The notes: generated from the letters alone by a model not told the origin. A stretch of DNA of 64,000 nucleotides from Actinomadura cremea (GCF_014648495.1 NZ_BMRF01000006.1:248001-312000); one strand, 5' to 3'. Shown: positions 9,213 to 17,994, counted from the first letter of the stretch. Translations and numbers: made by a program.

Positions 9213-10436
9213 TCAGCCGGCGAGCGACACCCGCAGCTCCGCGTACGACGGGACGAGCACGCGCCGCGCCGCCCGCCGGTGCGTGATCGTGTACGGGCGC
9301 CCGTCCGCCAGCAGCGCCCCGAGCATCCGCGCCACCTGGACGCGCGCCACGGCCGCGCCCAGGCACAGGTGCCGGCCGCCGCCGAACCACAACTGCCGCG
9401 TCTCCGGCACGTACGGGCGGCGCACGTCGAACGGGCCCGCGCCGTTCGTCGCCAGGTACGTCAGGACGAGCACGCGCTCCCCGGCGCGCAGCGTCCGCCC
9501 GGCGACGTCCGCGTCCCGCACGACGTGCCGTCCGATGACGGGCGCGGGCGCGGCGACCCGCAGGCCCTCGCGCACCGCGCGGTCGAGGAGGGACGGGTCG
9601 TCCAGCAGCGCGCGCTGCCCGCCGGTGTCGTGCAGGAGCGCGACCGTCCGGACCGTGCCGGACGCCCCGGTCTCGGTGCCCGCGATCACCAGCAGGGTCG
9701 CGAGGCCGCGTGCCATCGGCAGCCCGAGGCCGATCTCCCGGCAGCGGCCGAGCAGGGTGTCCGTCCCGCCGGTGCGGTAGGCGCCCGGGACGTCCGCGGT
9801 GATGCCCTCGACGATCGCGCGGGCCCGTTCGACGGTCGCCGGGTCGAGTTCGGTCGAGGCCGTGGTGCCGAGGGCGAGGGCGGCGAGCCGCTCCCCGGCG
9901 GCGAACAGCGCGCGGTACGTCGCGTCCGGCCGGTCCGCGGGGAGGCCGAGCACGTCGGCGACCATCCGGCCCGCCAGGACGCGGGCGGTGCCGGCGACGT
10001 CGGCGGACTCCCCGGCGGCGAGGCGGCGCGCCAGATCGGCGTGCCGGGCGCCCTGCGACCGGTCGATCAGCGCGCGGGCGGCGTCCTCGGTGAACAGGTC
10101 GCGCGCGGCGGTGCGGACCTCGGTGTGCCGCGCGCCGCCGAAGAACCGCCCCATCTCCTCCCCGAACAGCTGCGTCCACAGGTGCCCGACGCCGCCCTCG
10201 CCGTTCATGCCGAAGTGCTCGTGGTCGTTGAGGACGCGGCGGGCGAGGACGGGGTCGGTCACCACCCAGCCGAGGCGCGGCACGCGCACGACCGGCCCGG
10301 TGCGCCGCGCCGCCTGCAGGAGCGCGAACAGCCCCCGGTTGCCGTGCCACAGCAGCCGCGCCTCGTGCCGTTCCGCGTCCGCCGTCGCCCGTGCGGTGGC
10401 CCGTGCCGTCGCCTTCGTGATCTTTGTGCTGGTCAC
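9213..10436 (-). CDS. cytochrome P450 next to the OleACD-like operon (P450a)
   Basis: A 407-residue P450 from the proposed GTG; an in-frame ATG 51 bases upstream is also possible and neither has a clear ribosome site. It shows LLVIAGTETGASG (oxygen helix), REGLRVAAPAPVIGR (ExxR) and the haem loop FGGGRHLCLGAAVA. The gene is divergent from the condensing-enzyme operon across a 194-base promoter gap. It resembles the second P450 in that operon in size, in the C-terminal RRAARRVLVPSYAELRV-type end and in general layout. The two are probably duplicated members of one family acting on the same lipid pathway. The substrate is unknown. Confidence 0.87.
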   Translation of the reverse strand: MTSTKITKATARATARATADAERHEARLLWHGNRGLFALLQAARRTGPVVRVPRLGWVVTDPVLARRVLNDHEHFGMNGEGGVGHLWTQLFGEEMGRFFGGARHTEVRTAARDLFTEDAARALIDRSQGARHADLARRLAAGESADVAGTARVLAGRMVADVLGLPADRPDATYRALFAAGERLAALALGTTASTELDPATVERARAIVEGITADVPGAYRTGGTDTLLGRCREIGLGLPMARGLATLLVIAGTETGASGTVRTVALLHDTGGQRALLDDPSLLDRAVREGLRVAAPAPVIGRHVVRDADVAGRTLRAGERVLVLTYLATNGAGPFDVRRPYVPETRQLWFGGGRHLCLGAAVARVQVARMLGALLADGRPYTITHRRAARRVLVPSYAELRVSLAG

Positions 10437-10630
10437 CGGGTGATTGTCGCGAATGACACGGCGGGGCGCACCGGTTGTATCGCCCATTTGGGATAAGTGG
10501 TAGTACTCACCTCGAACTGGGCTACTTCCCCGGTGGCCTTTACGTAAGGTCTCCCTGTCCGGAAGGCGCCCATGTCGGCGAACCTGGCCGTCCTGGCCGT
10601 CGACCGAGCACGAGCAACCGGGGGTCCCCC
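10437..10630. promoter_or_regulatory. divergent promoter region of the OleACD-like cluster
   Basis: This 194-base gap between P450a and the condensing enzyme is the only long intergenic space in the cluster and must carry both promoters. It is less GC-rich around 10480-10550. I see no clear inverted repeat or convincing -10/-35 pair, so no site is called. Confidence 0.45.
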
Positions 10631-11632
10631 ATGAGAGCCCGCATCACCGCCGTCGCCGCGCACCTGCCCGAGCGGACCGTCACCAGTGCCGAGGTCGAGG
10701 CGCGCGTCGCCGCGGAGAGCCCCGGCTACCGGCCGCACCCCACGATCGTCGAGCGGATGACCGGGATCCGCGCCCGGCACGTCATGCGCGACGACGAGCA
10801 GGCGTCCGACCTCGCCGTCGCCGCCGCCCGCACCGTCCTCACCGACCGCGGGCTGTCCCCGGACGGCGTCGACCTGCTGGTCTTCGGGTCGGCGTCGCAG
10901 GACCTCGTCGAGCCCGCGACCGCCCACATCGTCGCCGCGAAGCTGGGCGCGACCTGCCCCGTCTTCGACGTCAAGAACGCCTGCAACAGCTTCCTCAACG
11001 GCCTGCAGACGGCGGAGGCGCTGATCCGCACCGGGCAGCACGAGCGGGTCCTCGTCTGCACCGGCGAGAGCCCGTCCCGCGCGATCCGCTGGAACGTCCG
11101 CGACCGCGCCCAGTTCGTCGACGCGTTCGCGGGCTACACCCTCTCCGACGGGGGCGCCGCGATGCTCGTCGAGGCCGCGCCCGACGGCGGCCTGTTCTAC
11201 CGCGACTTCGCCGCCGTCTCCGCGTCCTGGGAGATCGGCACGCTGCCCGGCGGCGGCTCCATGCACCCCCGCGACCCCGAGCGCTCCTACTTCAGCGGGG
11301 ACGGCCGCCGCCTCAAGGACGCGTTCCTCGCCGGCGGCACCGAACTGTTCACGACCGCGCTCGAGAAGACGGGCCTGACGTGGGACGACTTCGCGGTCGT
11401 CGCCGTCCACCAGGTGACCGTCCCGTACCTGGAGATCCTGCGGACGGCCCTCGGGATCCCGCCCGGGAAGCTCGTGGTGACGCTGCCCGACCACGGCAAC
11501 GTCGCGTCCGCGAGCCTGCCGCTGCAGCTCGCCACCGCCCTCGCCGAGGGACGCTGCGGGCCGGGCGACCGGGTCGCGCTCGTCGGCCTCGCGGGCGGCC
11601 TCAGCCTCGGCGTCGTGTTCGCGGAGCTGTGA
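10631..11632 (+). CDS. OleA-like thiolase-fold condensing enzyme
   Basis: A 333-residue KASIII-fold protein. The catalytic triad is visible: Cys118 in DVKNACNSF, the histidine in VAVHQVTVPY and the asparagine in DHGNVASASLP. The stretch DLVEPATAHIV aligns with OleA of Xanthomonas (DYLEPSTASIV), placing a glutamate at the position of OleA Glu117, which FabH proteins lack. OleA joins two acyl-CoA chains head to head into a 2-alkyl-3-keto acid. The first gene of a five-gene operon that also has OleC-like and OleD-like members, it overlaps the next gene by four bases. A FabH-like starter role remains possible. Confidence 0.8.
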   Translation: MRARITAVAAHLPERTVTSAEVEARVAAESPGYRPHPTIVERMTGIRARHVMRDDEQASDLAVAAARTVLTDRGLSPDGVDLLVFGSASQDLVEPATAHIVAAKLGATCPVFDVKNACNSFLNGLQTAEALIRTGQHERVLVCTGESPSRAIRWNVRDRAQFVDAFAGYTLSDGGAAMLVEAAPDGGLFYRDFAAVSASWEIGTLPGGGSMHPRDPERSYFSGDGRRLKDAFLAGGTELFTTALEKTGLTWDDFAVVAVHQVTVPYLEILRTALGIPPGKLVVTLPDHGNVASASLPLQLATALAEGRCGPGDRVALVGLAGGLSLGVVFAEL

Positions 11633-12387
11633 TCGTGAACCTCTGGGTCGTCGTCCCCGCCTACAACGAGGAACGCTCGATCGGCGCCACGCTGCGCCGG
11701 CTGGCCGAGCAGACCGACACCGCGTTCACGCTCGTCGTCGTCGACAACGCGAGCACCGACGCCACCGCGAAGATCGTCGGGGAGTTCGCCGAGGAGGCCC
11801 CGGGCCCGAACGTGCGGATCGTCCCGGAGCCGGAGAAGGGCACCGGCGCCGCGGCCGACACCGGGTTCCGGCACGCCGTCGCCGCCGGGGCCACGCACAT
11901 CGCCCGCACCGACGCCGACTGCCTGCCGCACCCCGGCTGGATCGCGGCGGTGAAGCGGGCGTTCGGCGAGGGCCTGGAACTGGTCAGCGGGCCGCTGCGC
12001 CCCCGCACCGACGAGTTCCCGCTCAGGCTGTGGGAGCGCCGCCTGCTGCCCGCCGTCATCGAGACCGCCGCCCTGTTCGGCCGGTTCCGCCCCGGGAACC
12101 AGGACCCCCTCTACCTCGGTCCGTACGTGATGATGCCCGGCTGCAACGTCGCCATCACCGCCGACCTGTACGAGCGCGCGGGCGGGTTCCCGCGGACGTG
12201 CATCGAGGACGTCCACGAGGACCGGGCGCTCGTCAACCGCGTCCGCTACCTCACCCCGGCCTACGGGCTGCGCGACGACGTGACCGTCTACGGGTCGGTG
12301 CGGCGGCTGCGCGCGTTCGGCCTGGTCAGGACCCTCGGCTGGTACGCCGACCACCGGTACCGGCCCGAACTCGTGGACGTCCGGTGA
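11629..12387 (+). CDS. GT2-family glycosyltransferase
   Basis: A 252-residue GT-A glycosyltransferase. Motifs in order: VVVPAYNEERSIGATL, VVVDNASTDATA, the metal-binding DADC in ARTDADCLPHPGW, and an ED pair in CIEDVHEDRAL that suits an inverting GT2. No membrane segments are obvious, so the acceptor may be soluble or a lipid at the membrane face. The GTG overlaps the preceding stop, and another GTG is six bases later. Its place inside the operon suggests that it decorates the product of the condensing pathway. A glycosyltransferase is not part of the classic Ole pathway. Confidence 0.85.
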   Translation: MIVNLWVVVPAYNEERSIGATLRRLAEQTDTAFTLVVVDNASTDATAKIVGEFAEEAPGPNVRIVPEPEKGTGAAADTGFRHAVAAGATHIARTDADCLPHPGWIAAVKRAFGEGLELVSGPLRPRTDEFPLRLWERRLLPAVIETAALFGRFRPGNQDPLYLGPYVMMPGCNVAITADLYERAGGFPRTCIEDVHEDRALVNRVRYLTPAYGLRDDVTVYGSVRRLRAFGLVRTLGWYADHRYRPELVDVR

Positions 12388-13528
12388 CCGGGCGTCCGGA
12401 GCGCTGGGAGCGGCGGCTCCACCTGGCCGCGCACCCGTTCGCGTACCCGCTGCTGCGCGGCCTCGCGCGGCGCGGCCCGGCCGTGCGGGTGCCCGGCGTC
12501 GGCGTGGTCGTGAACGACGCGGCCCTCGCCCGCGACGTCCTCATGGACGGCGAGACCTTCCGCAAGGACGGCCCCGGCTCGCCCGGCGACCTGTGGACGC
12601 CCGTGCTGGGGCCGTCCGTCCTGCTCAACATGGAGGGCGAAGCCCACCGGGCCCTCCGGCGCCGCCTCACCGACCTGTTCACCCCCGGCTACGCCGACGG
12701 CCTGTGCGCGCGGGTGCTCGCCGCGCCGCTGGACCGGATGCGCGACCGCCTCGCGGCCGGCGCGTCCGTCGACCTGGTGGACGCGGCGCGGGTGCTGGCG
12801 GGCGCGGTGATCAGCGAGGTCATCGGGCTGGACCCGGCCACGGAGGGGGAGTGCGCGTCGTCTCGATGATCTCGCTGCGGACCCGGCGGCTCTCCCCGCC
12901 GCAGGTCCGGCGCGCCCGCGCGGTGCTCGACCCGCTCGGGGACGCCGCCGCGAAGGCGTACGCCGCCGGGGACGAATCGACCGTCATGGGACGCATGCGG
13001 GGCCTCGGGCTGTCCGAGGACGAGGCGCGCGGCGCCGCCGGGGCGTTCTTCCTCACCGGCACCGAGACCGTCGCGACCTTCGTGCCCCGCGTCCTCGCCC
13101 TCCTCGCCGACTCCGGCCGCCTCCCCGACGCCTCCGCGTCCGACGGCTTCCTGGACCGCGCGATCGACGAGGCCATGCGCGTCACCACCCCGACGCCGGT
13201 GATGCTGCGCAGCGTGCACCGGGTGTCGACGGTCGGCGGCGCGGTCGTCCGTCCGGGCGACCGGGTACTGATCGCCACCCACAACTGCTGCCGCGCCCTC
13301 GGCCCCTTCGACCCCGGCCGCCCGCACCCGCCGGAGCTGCGCCGCCTCTGGTTCGGCGCGGGCCCGCACTTCTGCATCGGCCACCCCCTCGCGATGGCGC
13401 AGATCCGGCGCGTCACCCGGACCGTCCTGGACGCCGCGCCCCTGCGGATCGTCGAGCGGTCCGCGGCACGGAACGTCCTCATCCCGACCTATCGCCGGTT
13501 GGTCGTCCGATCGGAGGCCCCGTCATGA
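12384..13528 (+). pseudogene. cytochrome P450 (P450b) with an apparent frameshift
   Basis: Two adjoining frames together make one P450 of about 380 residues. The first begins at a GTG overlapping the glycosyltransferase stop and covers the N terminus to GAVISEVIGLDPATEG; it then hits TGA at 12867. The second frame carries on with VSMISLRTRRL, the oxygen helix FFLTGTETVATF, DEAMRVTTPTP (ExxR) and the haem loop FGAGPHFCIGHPLA. Restoring one G in the run of five at 12845-12849 would join them. This may be a sequencing error, a true null mutation or, less likely, programmed slippage. Both ends keep four-base overlaps with neighbours, so the lesion is recent if real. Confidence 0.75.
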
Positions 13529-15042
13529 CGCTCGTCCGCCGGTTGCTGGACCAGGCGGAGCGGACGCCCGAGGCGGTCGCGCTCGTCGCGGGGGACGGCG
13601 CCGAACTCACCTACGGGGAGCTGCGGCGGCGGGTGCTGGCCGTCCGGCACGGGCTGCTGGCGGCGGGGATGGCGCCCGGCGACGGGGTGCTGTTCTCGGT
13701 GCGGCCGTCGCCGGAGTCGCTCGCGCTGGCGCTCGGCACCGTCGCGGCCGGGGGAGTGGTCGTGTTCGCCGACCCCGGCGCCGGGCCCGAGATGTTCACC
13801 GCGCGGCTGCGGCTCGCGCGTCCCCGCTGGTCGGCGGCCGAGTCGGTCCTGTACGCGGGGAGCCGGCTGCGGCCCGTCCGGGCGTACGCGCGGCGGCGCG
13901 GGCTGCTGCTGCCGAACCTCGCCGACCTGCGGATCCCGGGCGAGGGGCCGATGCGGCACGTCCACGTCGGACGGCGGCTGCCGGGCGTCCCGCGCGGCGC
14001 CCTCGCGTTCGCGCGGCTCGCGTCCGGCCCGGCGCCCGAGCCGGACGCCGACGCCGGCCCGGACGCGCCCGCCGCCGTGGTCTTCACGTCCGGGACGACC
14101 GCGCACCCGCGCGCGGTCGTCCACACGCAGGGGTCGCTGGCGGCGGCGCTCGACCTGTTCCGGGCCCGGCTGCCGCTCGGGCCGGGCGACGTCGTCCACA
14201 CCGACCAGCTCATGCTCGGGCTGCCCACGCTGATCTCGGGGGCCCGCTGGTCGATGCCGCCCCTCGCGTGCCCGCCCGCCGAGTTCGTCCGGCTGATGCG
14301 GGAACGCCGGGCGACGCACACCTTCTGCGTCCCGGTGCACCTCGCCGAGATCCTGGACGGGACGCCCGAACTGCCGGGCACGCTCCGGCACGTCCTGCTC
14401 GGCGCGGCCCCGGCGCCGCCCGCGATCCTGCGGCGGGCCGTGGCGGCGGCGCCGGCCGCCGAGGTCGTGTCGGTGTACGCGATGACCGAGATCCTCCCGG
14501 TCGCGATCGCGTCGGCGGAGGAGAAGCTCGCCTTCGCGGGACCCGGCGACCTGCTCGGGACGCCGCTGCCCGGCGTCGAGGCCCGCGTCGCCGACGATGG
14601 CGAGCTGGTGCTCGCCGGCCCGAACCTGTGCCGCGGCCACCTCGGCGCCGAGCCGTTCGCCGAACTGCCGACCGGCGACCTCGCGCGCCTCGACGGCGGC
14701 CGGCTCGTCCTCACGGGACGCAAGAAGGACATGCTGATCCGCGGCAAGTTCAACCTCTACCCGGGCCTGTACGAGCCGTCGATCGCCGCGCTCCCGGGCG
14801 TCGCCGAGGCGGCGATCGTGGGCGTCCCCGACCCGTCGACGGGGGACGAGGAGGTGGTCCTGGCCGTCGTGCCCACCGGTCCGGGCATCGCCGACCTGCC
14901 CGGACGCCTCCGCCGCGCGCTCCCGGACGTCATCGACCACGACGCGCTGCCCGACCGCGTCGTCGTCCTGCCCGAACTTCCGCGCTCCGGCCGCACGCGC
15001 AAGCTCGACCGCGACCGCCTCCGGGAGCTGGTGGCCCGATGA
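13525..15042 (+). CDS. OleC-like adenylate-forming enzyme, probable beta-lactone synthetase
   Basis: A 505-residue ANL-family enzyme. The ATP loop reads VFTSGTTAHPRAVVH, with arginine where lysine is usual; the A5 region is VYAMTEILPVA, GDLARLDGGRLVLTGRKKDM is the hinge, and the C-terminal lysine lies in GRTRKLDR. VRPSPESLALALGTVAAGG and ADPGAG resemble the OleC block VRPSPEF...AGAVPVLVDPG, and MTEILPVAIA resembles TECLPVAAI. OleC cyclises beta-hydroxy acids to beta-lactones through an acyl-adenylate. With OleA-like and OleD-like partners in the same operon this is the best reading. A plain acyl-CoA or acyl-ACP ligase is the alternative. ATGA overlaps exist at both ends. Confidence 0.78.
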   Translation: MTLVRRLLDQAERTPEAVALVAGDGAELTYGELRRRVLAVRHGLLAAGMAPGDGVLFSVRPSPESLALALGTVAAGGVVVFADPGAGPEMFTARLRLARPRWSAAESVLYAGSRLRPVRAYARRRGLLLPNLADLRIPGEGPMRHVHVGRRLPGVPRGALAFARLASGPAPEPDADAGPDAPAAVVFTSGTTAHPRAVVHTQGSLAAALDLFRARLPLGPGDVVHTDQLMLGLPTLISGARWSMPPLACPPAEFVRLMRERRATHTFCVPVHLAEILDGTPELPGTLRHVLLGAAPAPPAILRRAVAAAPAAEVVSVYAMTEILPVAIASAEEKLAFAGPGDLLGTPLPGVEARVADDGELVLAGPNLCRGHLGAEPFAELPTGDLARLDGGRLVLTGRKKDMLIRGKFNLYPGLYEPSIAALPGVAEAAIVGVPDPSTGDEEVVLAVVPTGPGIADLPGRLRRALPDVIDHDALPDRVVVLPELPRSGRTRKLDRDRLRELVAR

Positions 15043-15968
15043 GGATCGCGGTGACCGGAGCGTCCGGGTTCGTCGGCGGCGCGGTGTGCCGCGCGCTCAC
15101 CGCCGAGGGGGTGACGACCTTCGCGTTCGGCCGCCGTCCCCACGTCGCCCCGGGGCACCTGGGCGGCGCGGCCTACCGGGCCTGGGACCTCGTGCGCGGG
15201 CCGCTGCGGGAGCCGCCGCGCGTCGACGCGGTGATCCACTGCGCGGGGAGCGTCACCGACTGGGGACCGGCCGCCGGGCTGTTCGCCGCCAACCTCACCG
15301 GGACCGGCAACGCCCTCGCGACGTTCCCGGACGCCCGGTTCGTGCACGTCAGCACGGCGAGCGTGTACGACCCGTTCCGGCCGAGCGTCATGGCGACCGA
15401 GGAGGAGGCGCCCGTCCGCCGGTACATGAACGCCTACGGGGCCTCGAAGGCGGCGGCCGAACGCGCGGCGCTGGCCCGCGGCGCGATCGTCCTGCGCCCG
15501 CACGCCGTCTACGGGCCCGGCGACACGACGCTGCTGCCGCGCGTGCTGTCGGCCGTCCGGGGGCCGGTCCTGCCCGCGGTGGGGACGGGCCGGCAGCGCG
15601 TCAGCCTCACCTCGATCGGCAACCTCGTGCGGGCCTGCATCCTGGCCGCGACCGTCCCGGACGCAGCCCCGCGCGCCTTCAACATCGCCGACGCCGAACC
15701 GGTGACGATCGACGCCGCGTTCCGCGAGATCCTGCGGGAGCGCGGCGTCCGGGCCGGGCCGGTCTACCTTCCGGCCGCCCTCGCCCGTCCGGTCGCCGCC
15801 GTGGCCGAGGGCGCGTTCCTGCTGGCCCGGCGCCCCGAACCGCCGCGCATCACCCGCTACGCGATCAGCCATCTCGCGGTCGAACGCACCCTCGACATCT
15901 CGGCCGCCCGCAGGTTCCTCGGCTTCCGGCCGCACGCGACGTCCTTCGCGGGGGCCGCCGGCTGGTGA
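15039..15968 (+). CDS. OleD-like NAD(P)-dependent extended SDR reductase
   Basis: A 309-residue extended short-chain dehydrogenase. It has the nucleotide loop TGASGFVGGAV near residue 7, the HCAGSVTDWG region, a serine in VHVSTASVYD and the catalytic YGASK. The later GPGDTTLLPRV and the end RRFLGFRP match the OleD/3-beta-HSD-like group. OleD reduces the 2-alkyl-3-keto acid to the hydroxy acid that OleC then cyclises. It is the last gene of the operon, translationally coupled to the ligase. A sugar-modifying epimerase is possible given the glycosyltransferase but fits the sequence less well. Confidence 0.8.
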   Translation: MRIAVTGASGFVGGAVCRALTAEGVTTFAFGRRPHVAPGHLGGAAYRAWDLVRGPLREPPRVDAVIHCAGSVTDWGPAAGLFAANLTGTGNALATFPDARFVHVSTASVYDPFRPSVMATEEEAPVRRYMNAYGASKAAAERAALARGAIVLRPHAVYGPGDTTLLPRVLSAVRGPVLPAVGTGRQRVSLTSIGNLVRACILAATVPDAAPRAFNIADAEPVTIDAAFREILRERGVRAGPVYLPAALARPVAAVAEGAFLLARRPEPPRITRYAISHLAVERTLDISAARRFLGFRPHATSFAGAAGW

Positions 15969-15970
15969 TC

Positions 15971-16015
15971 GTCAACCCAGGGTTGACGCCCCTCGAGCGT
16001 CAACCTATGGTTGAC
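15971..16015. promoter_or_regulatory. double operator in front of the HTH/Clp-N gene
   Basis: Two copies of GTCAACC-N3-GGTTGAC occur at 15971-15987 and 15999-16015, with centres 28 bases apart. The second ends two bases before the ATG. Paired operators that reach the start codon point to strong repression, most simply by the gene's own HTH protein. Confidence 0.75.
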
Positions 16016-16017
16016 GC

Positions 16018-16737
16018 ATGACGGAAACGGAACGGCCGATCGGCGGCGTCCGGCTGGACGAGCTGATCGACGCCATCAAGAAGGCCCACGCCGAACCCCT
16101 GGAGCAGTTGACCGACGCGGTCATCGCCGCCGACCACCTCGGCGAGATCGCCGACCACCTGATCGGCCACTTCGTCGACCAGGCCCGGCGGTCCGGGGCG
16201 TCCTGGACCGACATCGGCACGAGCATGGGCGTCAGCAAGCAGGCGGCGCAGAAGCGGTTCGTCCCGAAGGAGGGGACGCCGATCGACCCGAGCGAGGGCT
16301 TCCAGCGGTTCACCCCGCGCGCCCGGAACGTCCTGGTGGCGGCCATGACCGAGGCGCGCGCCGCCGGCAACGACCGCATCGACCCCGTGCACCTGGTCCT
16401 CGGGCTGCTCGCCGAGCCCGACGCGCTCGCCGGGAAGGCGATCGTCGCGCAGGGCGTCCTGCTCGACACCGTCCGGCAGGCCGCCCGGGAGGCGCTGCCG
16501 CCCGAGAACGGCGAGACGCCGGACGACATCCCCATGGGGCAGCTCGCGAAGAAGGCCATGGAGCTGACGTTCCGGGAGGCGCTGCGGCTCGGCCACAACT
16601 ACGTCGGCACCGAGCACCTCCTGCTCGCCCTCCTCGAACTCGAGGACGGCGACGGCGTCCTGTCCGGCCTCGGCATCGGCAAGGCCGCCGCCGAGGCGAA
16701 CATCCGGCAGGCCCTGGCCCCCCTCACCCCGTCCTGA
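16018..16737 (+). CDS. HTH plus Clp N-terminal-domain protein, likely autoregulator
   Basis: A 239-residue protein. Residues 60-81 (GASWTDIGTSMGVSKQAAQKRF) form a helix-turn-helix. Residues 95-236 carry a double Clp-N repeat (FTPRARNVLVAAMTEAR and AMELTFREALRLGHNYVGTEHLLLALL) like the substrate/adaptor domain of ClpC, but there is no ATPase module. There is no Shine-Dalgarno sequence because the operator abuts the ATG, so translation may be leaderless. This combination suggests a regulator that senses the Clp machinery or damaged protein, but this is inference. Confidence 0.83.
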   Translation: MTETERPIGGVRLDELIDAIKKAHAEPLEQLTDAVIAADHLGEIADHLIGHFVDQARRSGASWTDIGTSMGVSKQAAQKRFVPKEGTPIDPSEGFQRFTPRARNVLVAAMTEARAAGNDRIDPVHLVLGLLAEPDALAGKAIVAQGVLLDTVRQAAREALPPENGETPDDIPMGQLAKKAMELTFREALRLGHNYVGTEHLLLALLELEDGDGVLSGLGIGKAAAEANIRQALAPLTPS

Positions 16738-16744
16738 CGAGCCC

Positions 16745-16772
16745 GACCGGTGGCGCGCGAGCGCCACCGGTC
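16745..16772. terminator. bidirectional hairpin
   Basis: GACCGGTGGCGC pairs perfectly with GCGCCACCGGTC around a GCGA loop, between convergent genes. It touches the stop codon of the MFS gene. Confidence 0.75.
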
Positions 16773-17994
16773 ACCGGTAGCGGCGCGTCAGCCCCAGGTA
16801 GAGCAGCGACGCCAGCGCCAGACCCGCGCACGCGCCGAGCGCGACGGGCGGCCCCACCGGGAGGAGCGCGCCGCCGAGCACGGTGCCCAGCCCGATCCCG
16901 GTGTACATCGCGGACGCGTTCAGCCCGACGACCACGGCCGTCTCGTCCGGCGCCGCGTTCATGAGCCGCACCTGCTGCGCCGGGGTCTGGAACCAGGTGG
17001 CGGCGCCCCAGGCGACCATGAGCAGCGCGGTCAGCGGGAGCCAGTGCACCTCGGCGAGGGTGGCCACGGTGAAGGCGCCCAAGGTGACCGCCAGCGCGGC
17101 GAACCCGACCGTCTGGACCGGGACGGGCCCGTGCCGGTCCACCCGGACGCCCGCCACCAGGTTCCCGGCGACCGCGCCGACCCCGTACAGGAGCAGCAGC
17201 CACGTCTCCGGAGCCCCCTCGGCGCCCAGCGCGCGGATGACCGGGACGGCGAAGGCGTAGAGCCCGTAGCTCGCCGCCAGGCCCAGCACCGTGAGCGGCA
17301 GCACCGCGAGGACGCCGGGGCGGCCGAGCGCGCCCAGCCGCCGCCGCAGCGGGACGCGCGGAGCGCCGGGCAGCGCCGGCATCGCGCCGAGCACGCACAC
17401 CGCGCACACCCCGCACAGAGCCGCGACCAGCCCCAACGCGGCACGCCAGTCGAGGACCTTCCCGGCCAGGTTGCCCAGCGGGACCCCGAGCGCGGTCGCC
17501 GTCGTCAGCCCGCCGACCACCACCGCGAGCGCTCGGGCCCGCAGCTCCGGCGCGACCAGCGAGGCGGCGACCGCGCCCGCGTTGGGCGTGAACGCCGCCG
17601 CGCCGGACGCCGCCAGCACCCGCGCGGCCATCAGCGTCGCGAAGTCCGGCGCCAGCGCCGACGCCAGGTTGGCGAGGGCCAGCACCACCAGGGCGCCGAC
17701 CAGCAGCCCGCGGCGCGGCAGCCGGGCGAGCGCCGTCGCCAGGACGGGCGACAGCACCGCGTAGGCGATCGCGAAGGCCGTCGCCGACTGCCCGGCCGTG
17801 GCCTCGGAGACCCGCAGCGAGCCGGCCATCCCCGGCAGGAAGCCCGCGACCACGTAGGCGTCCGTCCCCACGGCGAACGTCCCGAGCGCCAAGACGTACG
17901 TGGGGCCGAGCCCGCGCCGTGCGGCGCCCTCCCCGGCCACAGTGGCCACTCGGTCGCGATGTATCGGGATGTTCAACGTCCCTGTTCCTTCCAT
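16771..17994 (-). CDS. MFS transporter, DHA1 (AraJ/Cmx-like)
   Basis: A 407-residue protein with about 12 hydrophobic segments. FAVGTDAYVVAGFLPGMA in the first helix and ARLPRRGLLVGAL after the second are typical of the DHA1 efflux group that includes AraJ and chloramphenicol exporters. It lies 31 bases downstream of the Rrf2-type regulator on the same strand, so both are probably one transcript and the regulator may control the pump. The substrate is unknown. Confidence 0.87.
   Translation of the reverse strand: MEGTGTLNIPIHRDRVATVAGEGAARRGLGPTYVLALGTFAVGTDAYVVAGFLPGMAGSLRVSEATAGQSATAFAIAYAVLSPVLATALARLPRRGLLVGALVVLALANLASALAPDFATLMAARVLAASGAAAFTPNAGAVAASLVAPELRARALAVVVGGLTTATALGVPLGNLAGKVLDWRAALGLVAALCGVCAVCVLGAMPALPGAPRVPLRRRLGALGRPGVLAVLPLTVLGLAASYGLYAFAVPVIRALGAEGAPETWLLLLYGVGAVAGNLVAGVRVDRHGPVPVQTVGFAALAVTLGAFTVATLAEVHWLPLTALLMVAWGAATWFQTPAQQVRLMNAAPDETAVVVGLNASAMYTGIGLGTVLGGALLPVGPPVALGACAGLALASLLYLGLTRRYR

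Noticed and set aside
12030-12383. A plus-strand frame extending the P450b N terminus upstream
   Set aside because: It overlaps the glycosyltransferase in another frame, and the GTG at 12384 overlaps the glycosyltransferase stop exactly as at the other operon junctions.
13525-15968. Reading the ligase, glycosyltransferase and SDR as a small nonribosomal or aminoglycoside cluster
   Set aside because: There is no carrier protein, condensation domain, sugar aminotransferase or nucleotidyl transferase; the Ole-type set fits better.
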